From JAWLDB01 sp041686915 (lineage in GTDB: Bacteria; Bacillota; UBA994; UBA5500): DNA of 26,052 bases. This document shows, piece by piece, positions 6,787 through 14,163 of this stretch. A program made the translations under genes and the position numbers. The notes below the pieces were generated by a model. It had not been told where the DNA came from, made no database searches, and saw nothing but the letters and a program-made list of their open reading frames with translations. Within the stretch, counting starts at the first letter, position 1; each line of letters opens with the position of its first letter. The stretch spans positions 1 to 26,052 of the forward strand of contig JAWLDB010000018.1 of the NCBI GenBank assembly GCA_041686915.1, in the 5' to 3' direction.

Positions 6787-7695
6787 TTGTTCTTCCTTAG
6801 CTTAATGCTGCCTGTCATTCTGCTGATTATCGCGGGTATAGTCTGTAAGCGCACCCTGCAGATAGAGGCTAAGCCCTTGGCCAAGCTAACGCTGTACGTG
6901 CTCAGCCCGGCATTGGTCTTTAACTCGATGGCCAGCTCCAATCTCAGTGGCAGCCAGTTGCTAAAACTTGCGGTTGGGACCGTTCTGCTCATCAGCCTGC
7001 TCGCGGCTGTTGTAGGACTGCTGTCCAAGCTACTCAACTTGCCCGTTGGCACTGCCAGTGCTATGCAGCTAGGGAGCGTTTTCATGAACGTCGGCAACTT
7101 CGGGCTGCCTGTTATCCTATCAGTTTGTGGCAGCAGGGGTCTGGAGTGTGCCGTTGTGATCGTTGTAACTCATCAGGTTTTAATGTTCACTCTGGCCGTA
7201 TACTTCGCTGCGCGCAGCCAGTTCGGCGCACTTAGGGCCTTCAGCCAGGTCTTGAGCATGCCCTCTGGCTATGCCGCTATAGTCGGCCTGATAGTTCGGG
7301 TAACAGGCACAAGCATTCCAGGCTATTTGCTTAAGCCAATTACGCTGTTGGCTCAGGCCAGTATCCCAGTATTCTTGCTCTTGCTTGGCATTCAGCTGGC
7401 AGGCGTCTTTCTCGTCAAGCGACCGCGCCTGTTGCTGCTCGGCTCCATTGTCAAGCTGGCTGTAGCGCCTGCAGCAGCCTTCTTGCTAGCCTCTGCCTTG
7501 CACCTTGACCCGCTTAGCGGCAAGACTCTCGTTATTGCTGCAGCTACTCCGACAGCTATAGTCACAACTATGCTAGCCATCGAATTTGATGCGGAACCAC
7601 AACTCGTGTCGTCTCTTACATTGGTCACAACCACTCTTGGCATGGGCACAGTACCACTTGTCGTCCGGATGCTTGGTCTATCTGCTCTTTACTAG
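6787..7695 (+). CDS. AEC-family (auxin efflux carrier-like) transporter
   Basis: 302 residues with about ten hydrophobic segments throughout, typical of the bacterial AEC permeases (YwkB/MleP-like) that move malate, malonate or other small anions. Recognisable are the first-helix pattern (LMLPVILLIIAGIVCKR), the SPALVFNSMASS stretch, GSVFMNVGNFGLPVIL, and the second-half counterpart with PVFLLLLGIQLAG and AATPTAIVTTMLAIEF. The start is TTG at 6787 with a perfect AGGAGG 7 bases upstream, one base past the previous stop. Co-transcription with a split ThrE exporter suggests export of amino acids or organic acids; the substrate cannot be read from the sequence. Confidence 0.88.
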   Translation: MFFLSLMLPVILLIIAGIVCKRTLQIEAKPLAKLTLYVLSPALVFNSMASSNLSGSQLLKLAVGTVLLISLLAAVVGLLSKLLNLPVGTASAMQLGSVFMNVGNFGLPVILSVCGSRGLECAVVIVVTHQVLMFTLAVYFAARSQFGALRAFSQVLSMPSGYAAIVGLIVRVTGTSIPGYLLKPITLLAQASIPVFLLLLGIQLAGVFLVKRPRLLLLGSIVKLAVAPAAAFLLASALHLDPLSGKTLVIAAATPTAIVTTMLAIEFDAEPQLVSSLTLVTTTLGMGTVPLVVRMLGLSALY

Positions 7696-7800
7696 CACGC
7701 ATTGTGTTTTGTAGCATATTTCTGCGCAGGGGCAGTGGGTTAAAAGTAACATAGTTATAGACATACCTCCATATCTTTAGAGTGAATGGGGGTATGGTAC

Positions 7801-8580
7801 ATGCTAATAATGGTATCGAAACGCAAAATTCTGATTTGCTCACTGGTTGTCTTGTTACTTGCCTCAAGCTGGTTCGTAGCGCAATACGTTTCGCCTGGTT
7901 TCGCCGGCCGTGCGGTAAGCGCTTTGGTTAACTTCAACAGGCTTGTCCCCATTTATTGCGTGCAGACTAGCGACAAGAAGATCGCTATCAGTTTTGACGC
8001 AGCCTGGGGGGCCGACCGCACTGACGAGTTGCTGCAAATCCTGGATGAGTATCAGATTAAAACCACGTTTTTCCTGGTAGGCTTTTGGCTGGAGAATTAC
8101 CCCGATGTAGCACGTCGAATTAGTGACGCTGGACATGAGCTTGGCAATCACAGCGCAACTCACCCTCACATGAGCAACCTGTCGGCTGAACAGATTCGCT
8201 TCGAATTGCAGAGTACCCATGAGCTGATTAAGGAGATAACTGGGCAGGAGGGAAGATTGTTTAGACCACCTTTTGGGGAGTACAACAACCGTTTGATTGA
8301 GACTGCTGAAGAAGTGGGCTATATGACTATCCAGTGGAGTGTGGATTCATTGGACTGGCGTCCGTTGACAGCGCAGGAGATCTCAGACCGAGTGGCAAAG
8401 CGCATTGAACCTGGCTCCATCGTGCTCTTCCACAATAACGGTGAACAGACCCCGGCGGCTCTAAGAAAAATCCTCGAGTTTTGCAAGCAAGAGGGGTATG
8501 CTATAGTGCCTATCTCTGAACTCCTGATAAAGGGTGAATACTACATAGATAAGAATAACGGCATGATGCGCCCAAGGTAG
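7801..8580 (+). CDS. Polysaccharide deacetylase, PdaB-like (sporulation type)
   Basis: 259 residues. An N-terminal signal anchor (about 7-27) is followed by a NodB domain (about 55-245). Motif 1 is SFDAAWGAD instead of the usual TFDDG, as in PdaB-type proteins where it reads FDxxWG. Motif 2, GNHSATHPHM, supplies the two metal-binding His; motif 3 is RPPFGEYN; the LFHN near the end is the last motif. The family trims N-acetyl groups from cell-wall sugars, and the PdaB branch acts on spore cortex. The ATG at 7801 is chosen because GGGGG lies 8 bases upstream; ATG 7786 or 7810 are alternatives. The gap of about 100 bases from the AEC gene leaves room for its own promoter. Confidence 0.88.
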   Translation: MLIMVSKRKILICSLVVLLLASSWFVAQYVSPGFAGRAVSALVNFNRLVPIYCVQTSDKKIAISFDAAWGADRTDELLQILDEYQIKTTFFLVGFWLENYPDVARRISDAGHELGNHSATHPHMSNLSAEQIRFELQSTHELIKEITGQEGRLFRPPFGEYNNRLIETAEEVGYMTIQWSVDSLDWRPLTAQEISDRVAKRIEPGSIVLFHNNGEQTPAALRKILEFCKQEGYAIVPISELLIKGEYYIDKNNGMMRPR

Positions 8581-8611
8581 TACACTCGCAGCCCAAAGCA
8601 GGTGAATAGTA

Positions 8612-8640
8612 AAGGCAGTGGCCAACGAAGCCACTGCCTT
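8612..8640. terminator. Bidirectional terminator between convergent genes
   Basis: AAGGCAGTGGC (8612-8622) and GCCACTGCCTT (8630-8640) form a perfect 11-bp stem with a 7-base loop. It lies between the ends of the deacetylase gene (+) and the dehydrogenase operon (-), and both strands have AT-rich tracts after the stem. Confidence 0.85.
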
Positions 8641-8656
8641 GTATTATTGTAAAACC

Positions 8657-9805
8657 CTAGACAACAGACGGCTCATGGAAGAGCTCACCACGTGTAAATC
8701 GCCCTAAATCCATCAAATTGATGGGCAATGAGGGCTGTTTGCCCAAGACCACCTCGGCCAACAGCACACCTGTCATTGGAGCGAGCATGAAGCCGTGCCC
8801 ACTAAAGCCAACTGCCATGAAGTAGCCATCTAAGCTGTCTACGCCACCCAAAATGGGGGTACGGTCCGGGGTCATATTATAGAGTCCGGCCCACTGTCTA
8901 ACTACCCTGATATTCCTCAAAGGCGGTAAGAGCCAAGTGATCTTCTCTGCCATCTCCTCCATGAACTGCCATGTACCGTTAGTGTTATAGCCTGGCTTCT
9001 CAGTAGGATCACCTAGTCCCATGATGAAGCTGCCATGAGGCGTCTGCTGGCAGTAGATGTGGTGATGGAAAGACATAACCATAGGCCCTTGCATCTGCGC
9101 TACGGGCTCAGTAACCAGAATTTGATGACGTTCTGAGTATGTGGGAATATCGAGCCCAGCCATTCTAGCGATGTCTTGCGAATGTCCGCCTGCTGCGTTA
9201 ACTACAATCGGGGTAGAGATAAACCCTTTGCTGGTCTCTACACCCACAATCTTGCCGCGCTCAGTACGTATCCCGGTAACTTCAGTATTTGTGTGAATCC
9301 TTACTCCCAGGCGTTTGGCAGCCTTGGCGTAGGCATCCGTTACTTTGAAGGGGTTACAATGACCGTCCGTCTCACAATATGTGGCACCAATCAGCTCTTC
9401 AATGTTCAGGTGGGGCACAATTTGCCTGGCCCTTTCCGGACTGCACAGTTCCACCTGCAAGCCAAATTTACGTTGTAGCTCTACATTGCGCTGAAACTGG
9501 TCCCAACCCGCATCCGTGTAAGCGAGTAGCAAGTAGCCGCCTTGGTTGAACTCTATGTCATCGTCATAGTCCAGTTCTTCGTTCATCCGCTCAAACATCC
9601 GCACGCTTTCTATGGCCATACGCAGGTTCATTTCTGTGCCCCACTGGGCGCGCACCCCTGCACCGCAGCGGCCGGTAGCTCCACTGGCAAGATATGACTT
9701 CTCGATGACACATACGTCGGTGCAACCTTGCTTAGCAAGGTTATAAGCAATCGATGTGCCAATGACTCCCCCGCCAATAACGACAACCTGAGCAGAACTA
9801 GTCAT
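8657..9805 (-). CDS. FAD-dependent amino-acid dehydrogenase, catalytic (beta) subunit, DAO family
   Basis: 382 residues, D-amino-acid-oxidase/sarcosine-oxidase-beta fold. The FAD-binding motif is IGGGVIGTSIA (residues 10-20), followed by the ADP-ribose Glu (VCVIEK) and SGATGRCGAGVR, and near the C-terminus GYFMAVGFSGHGFMLAPMTG, which contacts the flavin. It oxidises an imino or amino acid such as proline, sarcosine or a D-amino acid; the exact substrate is unknown. It is the last of five overlapping genes, and the small partners suggest electrons pass to Fe-S and NAD(FAD) subunits rather than to oxygen. ATG 9805 is preferred to GTG 9814 because the AGGGGG site touches the latter; it overlaps the previous stop by 8 bases. 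Confidence 0.9.
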   Translation of the reverse strand: MTSSAQVVVIGGGVIGTSIAYNLAKQGCTDVCVIEKSYLASGATGRCGAGVRAQWGTEMNLRMAIESVRMFERMNEELDYDDDIEFNQGGYLLLAYTDAGWDQFQRNVELQRKFGLQVELCSPERARQIVPHLNIEELIGATYCETDGHCNPFKVTDAYAKAAKRLGVRIHTNTEVTGIRTERGKIVGVETSKGFISTPIVVNAAGGHSQDIARMAGLDIPTYSERHQILVTEPVAQMQGPMVMSFHHHIYCQQTPHGSFIMGLGDPTEKPGYNTNGTWQFMEEMAEKITWLLPPLRNIRVVRQWAGLYNMTPDRTPILGGVDSLDGYFMAVGFSGHGFMLAPMTGVLLAEVVLGKQPSLPINLMDLGRFTRGELFHEPSVV

Positions 9806-10076
9806 GGAGCTCACCCCCTAAGATAGCCCCCATCTTTACAGGCTTGCTTGGTTGCCTGTAGGTTGCTACTGGCAATTGATCAGGCCTGGTTCCAAGAAGA
9901 GCAGCGATTTCTCGCTCAATCAGAGCACGACACGTCCTTCCCTGGCATGGTCCCATTCCAGCCCGGGAAATGCGTTTAATTTCATCCATACTTGTGTAAC
10001 CCTGGGCTACCAACTCACGGAGCTTGCCCAAGGTGAGATCTTCGCAGCGACAGATAATTGTACTGTCATCACGCAT
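9798..10076 (-). CDS. BFD-like [2Fe-2S] small subunit of the dehydrogenase complex
   Basis: 92 residues. Cysteines at 9, 11, 44 and 49 (CRC near the N-terminus, GPCQGRTC later) match the bacterioferritin-associated-ferredoxin-like [2Fe-2S] module. That module occurs in HcnA/B-, opine-oxidase- and proline-dehydrogenase-type complexes. It probably carries electrons between the two flavoproteins. Its size (about 10 kDa) fits the delta (PdhX) subunit of the archaeal dye-linked L-proline dehydrogenase. The start at ATG 10076 has GGAAGGAG upstream; the in-frame start at 10121 lies deep in the preceding gene. It overlaps that gene by 8 bases. Confidence 0.85.
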   Translation of the reverse strand: MRDDSTIICRCEDLTLGKLRELVAQGYTSMDEIKRISRAGMGPCQGRTCRALIEREIAALLGTRPDQLPVATYRQPSKPVKMGAILGGELHD

Positions 10077-10572
10077 GGGCACTTGCTCCTTCCACTCTGA
10101 TATTTCTAACGTCCCGGGCAATAGTTTTCGGCACCTGCAGGTGGATTACCGCAGTGCGGTCAAATGATGCTGGGTTTTGTGAAGCAATGACCAGGGCCTC
10201 GCCGATTTGCTCACCAGCCCTGTTCAAAGCAATAACAGTAGTCCCCTTCTCCGGGAGAGGTAGGAACTCATATGGTATCTTAACCAGTGCTGTATCGGTC
10301 CCGTAAGTCTCATCTACCACGAAGATAGCTAGACCTGGACAGTTTGCCACGCAGAGTGCGCACCCGTTACAACGCTCTACATCAATGGCTGGTTGGTCGT
10401 TGATGTCCAAGAAGACCTGAATGGCTCCCCGATGACAAGCCACCGCACATGGATTGCAGGGAATACGCTGGAAGCACTCGATGACTGCCACTGCCCCTTG
10501 GGCCACCCTCTCATCTGACGGATAAACCGTTTTCAACTCTTCCAAGCTTGGGATGCCGGTTGACCTAAGCAT
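10069..10572 (-). CDS. 4Fe-4S ferredoxin-like subunit of the dehydrogenase complex
   Basis: 167 residues with two cysteine groups: C33, C39, C42, C46 (irregular first group, CFQRIPCNPCAVAC) and C68, C71, C74, C78 (CNGCALCVANCPG, standard). Two [4Fe-4S] clusters are therefore likely. After residue 85 a beta-rich tail follows (FLPLPEKGTTVIALNRAG) with no more cysteines. Size and place in the operon match the gamma (PdhF) subunit of Thermococcales L-proline dehydrogenase. It presumably links the FAD/NAD subunit to the catalytic DAO-type subunit. The ATG at 10572 overlaps the upstream stop by 8 bases. Confidence 0.85.
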   Translation of the reverse strand: MLRSTGIPSLEELKTVYPSDERVAQGAVAVIECFQRIPCNPCAVACHRGAIQVFLDINDQPAIDVERCNGCALCVANCPGLAIFVVDETYGTDTALVKIPYEFLPLPEKGTTVIALNRAGEQIGEALVIASQNPASFDRTAVIHLQVPKTIARDVRNIRVEGASAHA

Positions 10573-11662
10573 TTACCGTCGCTCCTCTCTCTGCCGCCGC
10601 CAGGCCAGCTCTGATTTTTTCCCCCACTGGGCCAGCTCTTAATGCAGACAGCTGTGAACGGGCGTTCTTTAGCTCGTTGTTTAGTTCAGAAGTAGACAGG
10701 CCTAGATTAGCCGCGGCCGATAGGCCTGCTATCTGGCCTTCAACCATGGCGCTGCTGGCTTCTTCTACACCAGCGACGTCGCCGGCTATGTAAATTTGCT
10801 GCCTGGAAGTCTGCAGGCTTTCTTCATCGCGAATGGCAACATATCCACCTAGCTCAGGTATGTACTTCATTTCGCATCCGGCCTGCCAGAGCAGGTCGCA
10901 GAGGGGAGATAAGCCGACCGCCAAACAGATGACATCCACACCCAAGGTTCTTTCTGTCCCCTCTATCGGCTGCCACTGATTATTCAGCTGACAGATAACA
11001 GCCCCTTCCACTGCGTTAACGCCTAGGGCCTCTTTAATGGTATGTCTGGTGTAGATAGGGACTCCTGCCCTTCTAATCTTGGAAGCATGCACGAGATAAC
11101 CTCCGATAGTTGGGCTTGCCTCTACTATTGCTTCGACCTTCACCCCGGCCTGCAGTAGCTGATATGACACAATTAGGCCAATATTACCCGCACCTATCAT
11201 CAACACACTATTGCCTGGTTTGATACCATGAACGTTCATCAGCGTTTGCACTGCACCTGCGCCATACACTCCTGGCAAATCATTGTTCGGAAAAGCTAAC
11301 ATGCGTTCGGAAGCGCCTGTGGCTACGATAATGCGCTCTGAATTGACCTTGTAAACCTTATCGTTCTGCTCTACGGTCAAGACACCATCTTCGTAAATGC
11401 CTAGAGCAGTCGCATCCAGCATCACATCCACGTTCTCGCGACTATGCAAATCCCTGACCAACTTCGCTGCGATGTCGATCCCGCGAGTTCCGGCGAACTG
11501 TTCCTGAGAGCCAAAAAACATATGGGTTTGCTTGATCAACTGACCGCCTAGATGGTCCGAGTTATCTATGAGCAGCACCTTTGCCCCCGCACGGGCGGCT
11601 GCATCTGCTGCCCTGAGACCTGCTGGTCCTCCACCAATGACAGCGATCTGTGTCCGGATCAT
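10565..11662 (-). CDS. FAD/NAD(P)-dependent oxidoreductase, alpha-like subunit (HcnB/PdhA type)
   Basis: 365-residue flavoprotein with two Rossmann folds: IGGGPAGLRAADAAARAG at 9-26 (FAD) and LMIGAGNIGLIVS near 154-166 (NAD or second nucleotide). The second FAD contact is IYIAGDVAGVEEAS near 290. The region resembles the pyridine-nucleotide-disulfide oxidoreductase domain of HcnB, opine oxidase A and archaeal PdhA. No CxxxxC redox disulfide is seen. Archaeal alpha subunits are longer; here the N-terminal [2Fe-2S] domain is the separate gene upstream (4-base overlap). It likely passes electrons to NAD(P)+ or a quinone-like acceptor; the direction is inferred. Confidence 0.88.
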   Translation of the reverse strand: MIRTQIAVIGGGPAGLRAADAAARAGAKVLLIDNSDHLGGQLIKQTHMFFGSQEQFAGTRGIDIAAKLVRDLHSRENVDVMLDATALGIYEDGVLTVEQNDKVYKVNSERIIVATGASERMLAFPNNDLPGVYGAGAVQTLMNVHGIKPGNSVLMIGAGNIGLIVSYQLLQAGVKVEAIVEASPTIGGYLVHASKIRRAGVPIYTRHTIKEALGVNAVEGAVICQLNNQWQPIEGTERTLGVDVICLAVGLSPLCDLLWQAGCEMKYIPELGGYVAIRDEESLQTSRQQIYIAGDVAGVEEASSAMVEGQIAGLSAAANLGLSTSELNNELKNARSQLSALRAGPVGEKIRAGLAAAERGATVNA

Positions 11663-11964
11663 CTGATGTCACCATTCCCTTCCTGAGTCTCCACTCGCAT
11701 CCCCGCCTGGAGCTTCTCCACACATACCCTGACATTAGGAACCCCATTGACTATCATCAGGCAAGATGAACATGTGCCAATGGCGCAGAAGAACCCTCGA
11801 GGACGGTGTAGTTCTGCACTGTGTTTCAGGGTTTTGACTCCTGCTGCATGCAAAGCGGCTGCGATCGGCTCACCTTCATATCCGACAATCTCCTGACCGT
11901 CGAAGGTGAAGCTAACTCTAGGGCCTTTCTGGAAGTTTAATATGGGGTGCCTTTCAATGCGCAC
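11659..11964 (-). CDS. [2Fe-2S] ferredoxin-fold subunit (HcnA-like)
   Basis: 101 residues. Cysteines 60, 65, 68 and 81 (FFCAIGTCSSCLMI ... RVC) give the C-x4-C-x2-C...C pattern of plant-type [2Fe-2S] domains. The preceding fold, VSFTFDGQEIVGYEGEPIAAAL, matches the N-terminal domain of sarcosine oxidase alpha and HcnA. It is the first gene of the five-gene dehydrogenase operon. The start is GTG at 11964, with AAGGAGGG 7 bases upstream. An imperfect inverted repeat stands 35 bases upstream and could be the operator. Confidence 0.87.
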   Translation of the reverse strand: MRIERHPILNFQKGPRVSFTFDGQEIVGYEGEPIAAALHAAGVKTLKHSAELHRPRGFFCAIGTCSSCLMIVNGVPNVRVCVEKLQAGMRVETQEGNGDIR

Positions 11965-11998
11965 GCTGCTCCCTCCTTACGCATAAATCGCTTTCAAA

Positions 11999-12020
11999 AT
12001 TCGGCATGATAGTGTCGAAT
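11999..12020. promoter_or_regulatory. Inverted repeat upstream of the dehydrogenase operon
   Basis: ATTCGGCA (11999-12006) and TGTCGAAT (12013-12020) are inverted with 7 of 8 bases pairing around a 6-base centre. A TATCAT that could serve as a -10 box on the minus strand lies inside it. Likely an operator for a substrate-responsive regulator, but no regulator gene is adjacent. Confidence 0.4.
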
Positions 12021-12260
12021 CCTGCTTTTTAGTCAGTATTTTGCAGCAGTTGCTACTTATGGCTATATTCTGTGTTATTAACATCAGTTCAGTTGTATTA
12101 GACAAGCAGGGAGTTTATGAATGCTCTATAGCGATGATGATCTGCAGAGAGGTAGCGCTGCACGCAATAGCCAGAGGTAGAGGCCAGCGTGAATTATGCA
12201 GTTCTCGCTCTATGCGTTGCTTCTTCGAGAGTCGTGCGTAGTGGGTGCAAAAAAGAGGAA
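12021..12260. other. Stretch without a supported gene
   Basis: Between the dehydrogenase leader and the DUF554 terminator. A 66-codon open frame at 12041-12241 on the plus strand has no ribosome site that fits and an unconserved-looking tail. I see no RNA gene, repeat or recognisable gene remnant here. Confidence 0.5.
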
Positions 12261-12261
12261 G

Positions 12262-12292
12262 AAAGGGCCGCGACGAATTGTCGCGGCCCTTT
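12262..12292 (-). terminator. Terminator of the parAB-DUF554 gene run
   Basis: AAAGGGCCGCGAC (12262-12274) and GTCGCGGCCCTTT (12280-12292) form a perfect 13-bp stem with a 5-base loop. On the minus strand it is followed by CTTCCTCTTTTTTG. On the plus strand only a short TTTT follows, so the main direction is leftward. Confidence 0.9.
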
Positions 12293-12329
12293 TGGAAGTC
12301 CTACTAGCAAATGTACGTTATTGAACTTA

Positions 12330-13004
12330 TCAGACGAAGGCAGCTAACGCTGCAGCTATCACTACGGCGGGTAGCAAATTACCCACCCTGAACTTCTTGA
12401 TGGCAAGGATGTTTAAGCCTATCGCGAGTATCAGAATGCCACCAACAGCCGTCATCTCAGCTCGCATCGGCATTGATAGCCAGGCAGCCACCCAACCAGC
12501 ACCGAGTGTAATTACTCCTTGGTATAGAAAGACCGGAACAGCTGAGAGCATGACACCGGCGCCAAGGGTTGATGCAAATAGGACACTTGACACCCCGTCC
12601 AATATTGATTTCGCGTAGAGCGTGGAGTGATCACCAGTCAGACCGCTTTGTATGGAGCCCATGATGGCCATCGCCCCTATGCAATAGACCAGAGTAGCGG
12701 TAACGAATGCTTCACTGACATTACCGTCCATTTTACCAAACATGCGTTCGACTCTAGAGCCAAGCCGCTGCAAGACTCCTTCAATGTTCACGGCCTCTCC
12801 GACGATGCCTCCAATCACTAGCGCAGAGATCATAATCAAGGGATTATTAGTCTCCCAGGCGTTTTTTAGGCCAATGAACACAATCGCCAGACCGAGCGCA
12901 TTTATCACGGTTTCCTTGTACTTAGCCGAAATCCCGGCACGCAGAAGGGTGCCAACCGTGGCACCCACAACTATCGCCAATACGTTGACAATTGTGCCTA
13001 ACAT
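12330..13004 (-). CDS. DUF554 family membrane protein (YdfK-like)
   Basis: 224 residues with six or seven hydrophobic segments. The opening MLGTIVNVLAIVVGATVGTLL and the FVTATLVYCIGAMAIMGSIQSGLTGDHSTLYAKSILDG region (shown in pieces: FVTATLVYCIGAMAI, GSIQSGLTGDHS, KSILDG) are diagnostic of the DUF554 family, putative transporters of unknown substrate. A second glycine-rich half (STLGAGVMLSAVPVFLYQG) completes the family length of about 230. The ATG at 13004 lies 4 bases past the aminotransferase stop, with GAGGAG upstream. The cellular role is unknown. Confidence 0.87.
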   Translation of the reverse strand: MLGTIVNVLAIVVGATVGTLLRAGISAKYKETVINALGLAIVFIGLKNAWETNNPLIMISALVIGGIVGEAVNIEGVLQRLGSRVERMFGKMDGNVSEAFVTATLVYCIGAMAIMGSIQSGLTGDHSTLYAKSILDGVSSVLFASTLGAGVMLSAVPVFLYQGVITLGAGWVAAWLSMPMRAEMTAVGGILILAIGLNILAIKKFRVGNLLPAVVIAAALAAFV

Positions 13005-13008
13005 TATG

Positions 13009-14151
13009 TTACAGCTCCTCAGCTATCTCTTTAATAGCGGCCACAACCGCTGATATATCTTCGGCCGTATTGAAGTAACTGATCCCTAACCGTACGACAC
13101 CTTGCTCAAGCGTCCCAAGCTGTCTGTGGGCCATAGGCGCACAGTGCATGCCTGCTCTTGTGGCAATGCCGTAACTCTGATCCAGAATCAGTGCTACCTC
13201 TGCAGAGTCTACTCCGCTCAAGTTGAAGGCAACAACGGGGACCTGTGGACCCCCTGACCAGCCATATACTGTGACCGTATTGATGGATCTCAGACCATGA
13301 ACGGCATGACTAGCCAGGGACATTTCATGCTTATAGATTGCATCTATGCCTACGCGTTGAATGAACTCTATGCCAGCCCCCAAACCGGCGATACCTGGCG
13401 TGTTTAGTGTACCACTTTCCAGAAACTCAGGATATATGGTAGGTTGGTCCAGGCTTTCCGAGTGACTACCGGTGCCCCCAAAACGCCAGGGCTTCAGCAC
13501 AACGTTTGGGCTTACATAGAGCAAACCTGTTCCAGGGGGTCCGTACAGGGACTTGTGGCCCGCCGCAACCAGGATATCAATACCCTCCGAGGTCACATCC
13601 AGCGGCAGTACGCCTGCTGTCTGCGCTGCGTCCACCATTAGGGGTAAGCCATGTCGCGTGCATACAGTTGCAATCGGTTGTAACGGCTGCACCCTTCCCG
13701 TTACGTTGGATGCATGATTGACGGCCACCAACTTAGTATTTGGCCGGATGGCTGACTCAACGTCCTCTTCTGATATGGGTTGGCCAACCCGCCCTGAGAG
13801 ATAGGTGATTTCTACACCTTGCTTGGCTAGATGGTTTAGAGGCCTAGCAATTGCGTTGTGCTCCCATGCACCCGCTATAACATGGTCACCCGGCTGCAAT
13901 AATCCAAACAGCGCTACATTGGCTCCATCTGTTGCGGACGCAGTAAAGATCATGCGCTCTGCCCGTGCGCCTACCCCAAAGAAATCAGCAACCTTTTGCC
14001 TGACCGTCATGACCATTCTCGCAGCCATAAGCGATGGTGTGTGTCCTCCACGACCTGGATTGGCGCCATATCTAGCGAGACATTCGACCATTGCTTCGCT
14101 GACCGATGGCGGTTTAGGCCAGGTGGTAGCGGCGTTGTCTAAGTAGATCAT
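13009..14151 (-). CDS. Class V aminotransferase, cysteine desulfurase family
   Basis: 380 residues, PLP fold type I. It begins MIYLDNAATTWPKPPSV, then has GANPGRGGHTPS, the PLP-stacking HASNVTG segment, VDAAQTAG (the Asp contacting the pyridine N), and AAGHKSLYGPPGTG with the Schiff-base Lys. Near the end, RAGMHCAPMAHRQLGT places a Cys where the substrate-sulfur residue lies in this subfamily (EF2568-like, close to SufS/selenocysteine lyase). It probably releases sulfur from cysteine; the physiological acceptor is unknown and no IscU/SufU partner is adjacent. It starts 12 bases past parB (GAGGG site) and is followed by DUF554. Confidence 0.88.
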   Translation of the reverse strand: MIYLDNAATTWPKPPSVSEAMVECLARYGANPGRGGHTPSLMAARMVMTVRQKVADFFGVGARAERMIFTASATDGANVALFGLLQPGDHVIAGAWEHNAIARPLNHLAKQGVEITYLSGRVGQPISEEDVESAIRPNTKLVAVNHASNVTGRVQPLQPIATVCTRHGLPLMVDAAQTAGVLPLDVTSEGIDILVAAGHKSLYGPPGTGLLYVSPNVVLKPWRFGGTGSHSESLDQPTIYPEFLESGTLNTPGIAGLGAGIEFIQRVGIDAIYKHEMSLASHAVHGLRSINTVTVYGWSGGPQVPVVAFNLSGVDSAEVALILDQSYGIATRAGMHCAPMAHRQLGTLEQGVVRLGISYFNTAEDISAVVAAIKEIAEEL

Positions 14152-14163
14152 CCTAAACCCTCA

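Noticed and set aside
8657..11964. Hydrogen cyanide synthase HcnABC
   Set aside because: The five-gene layout with a separate 4Fe-4S ferredoxin and BFD-like subunit is closer to dye-linked proline dehydrogenase; HcnABC has three genes.
12041..12241. 66-codon open frame on the plus strand in the gap before the dehydrogenase operon
   Set aside because: No fitting ribosome site, arbitrary-looking Arg/Cys-rich tail, and no match to a family I know.
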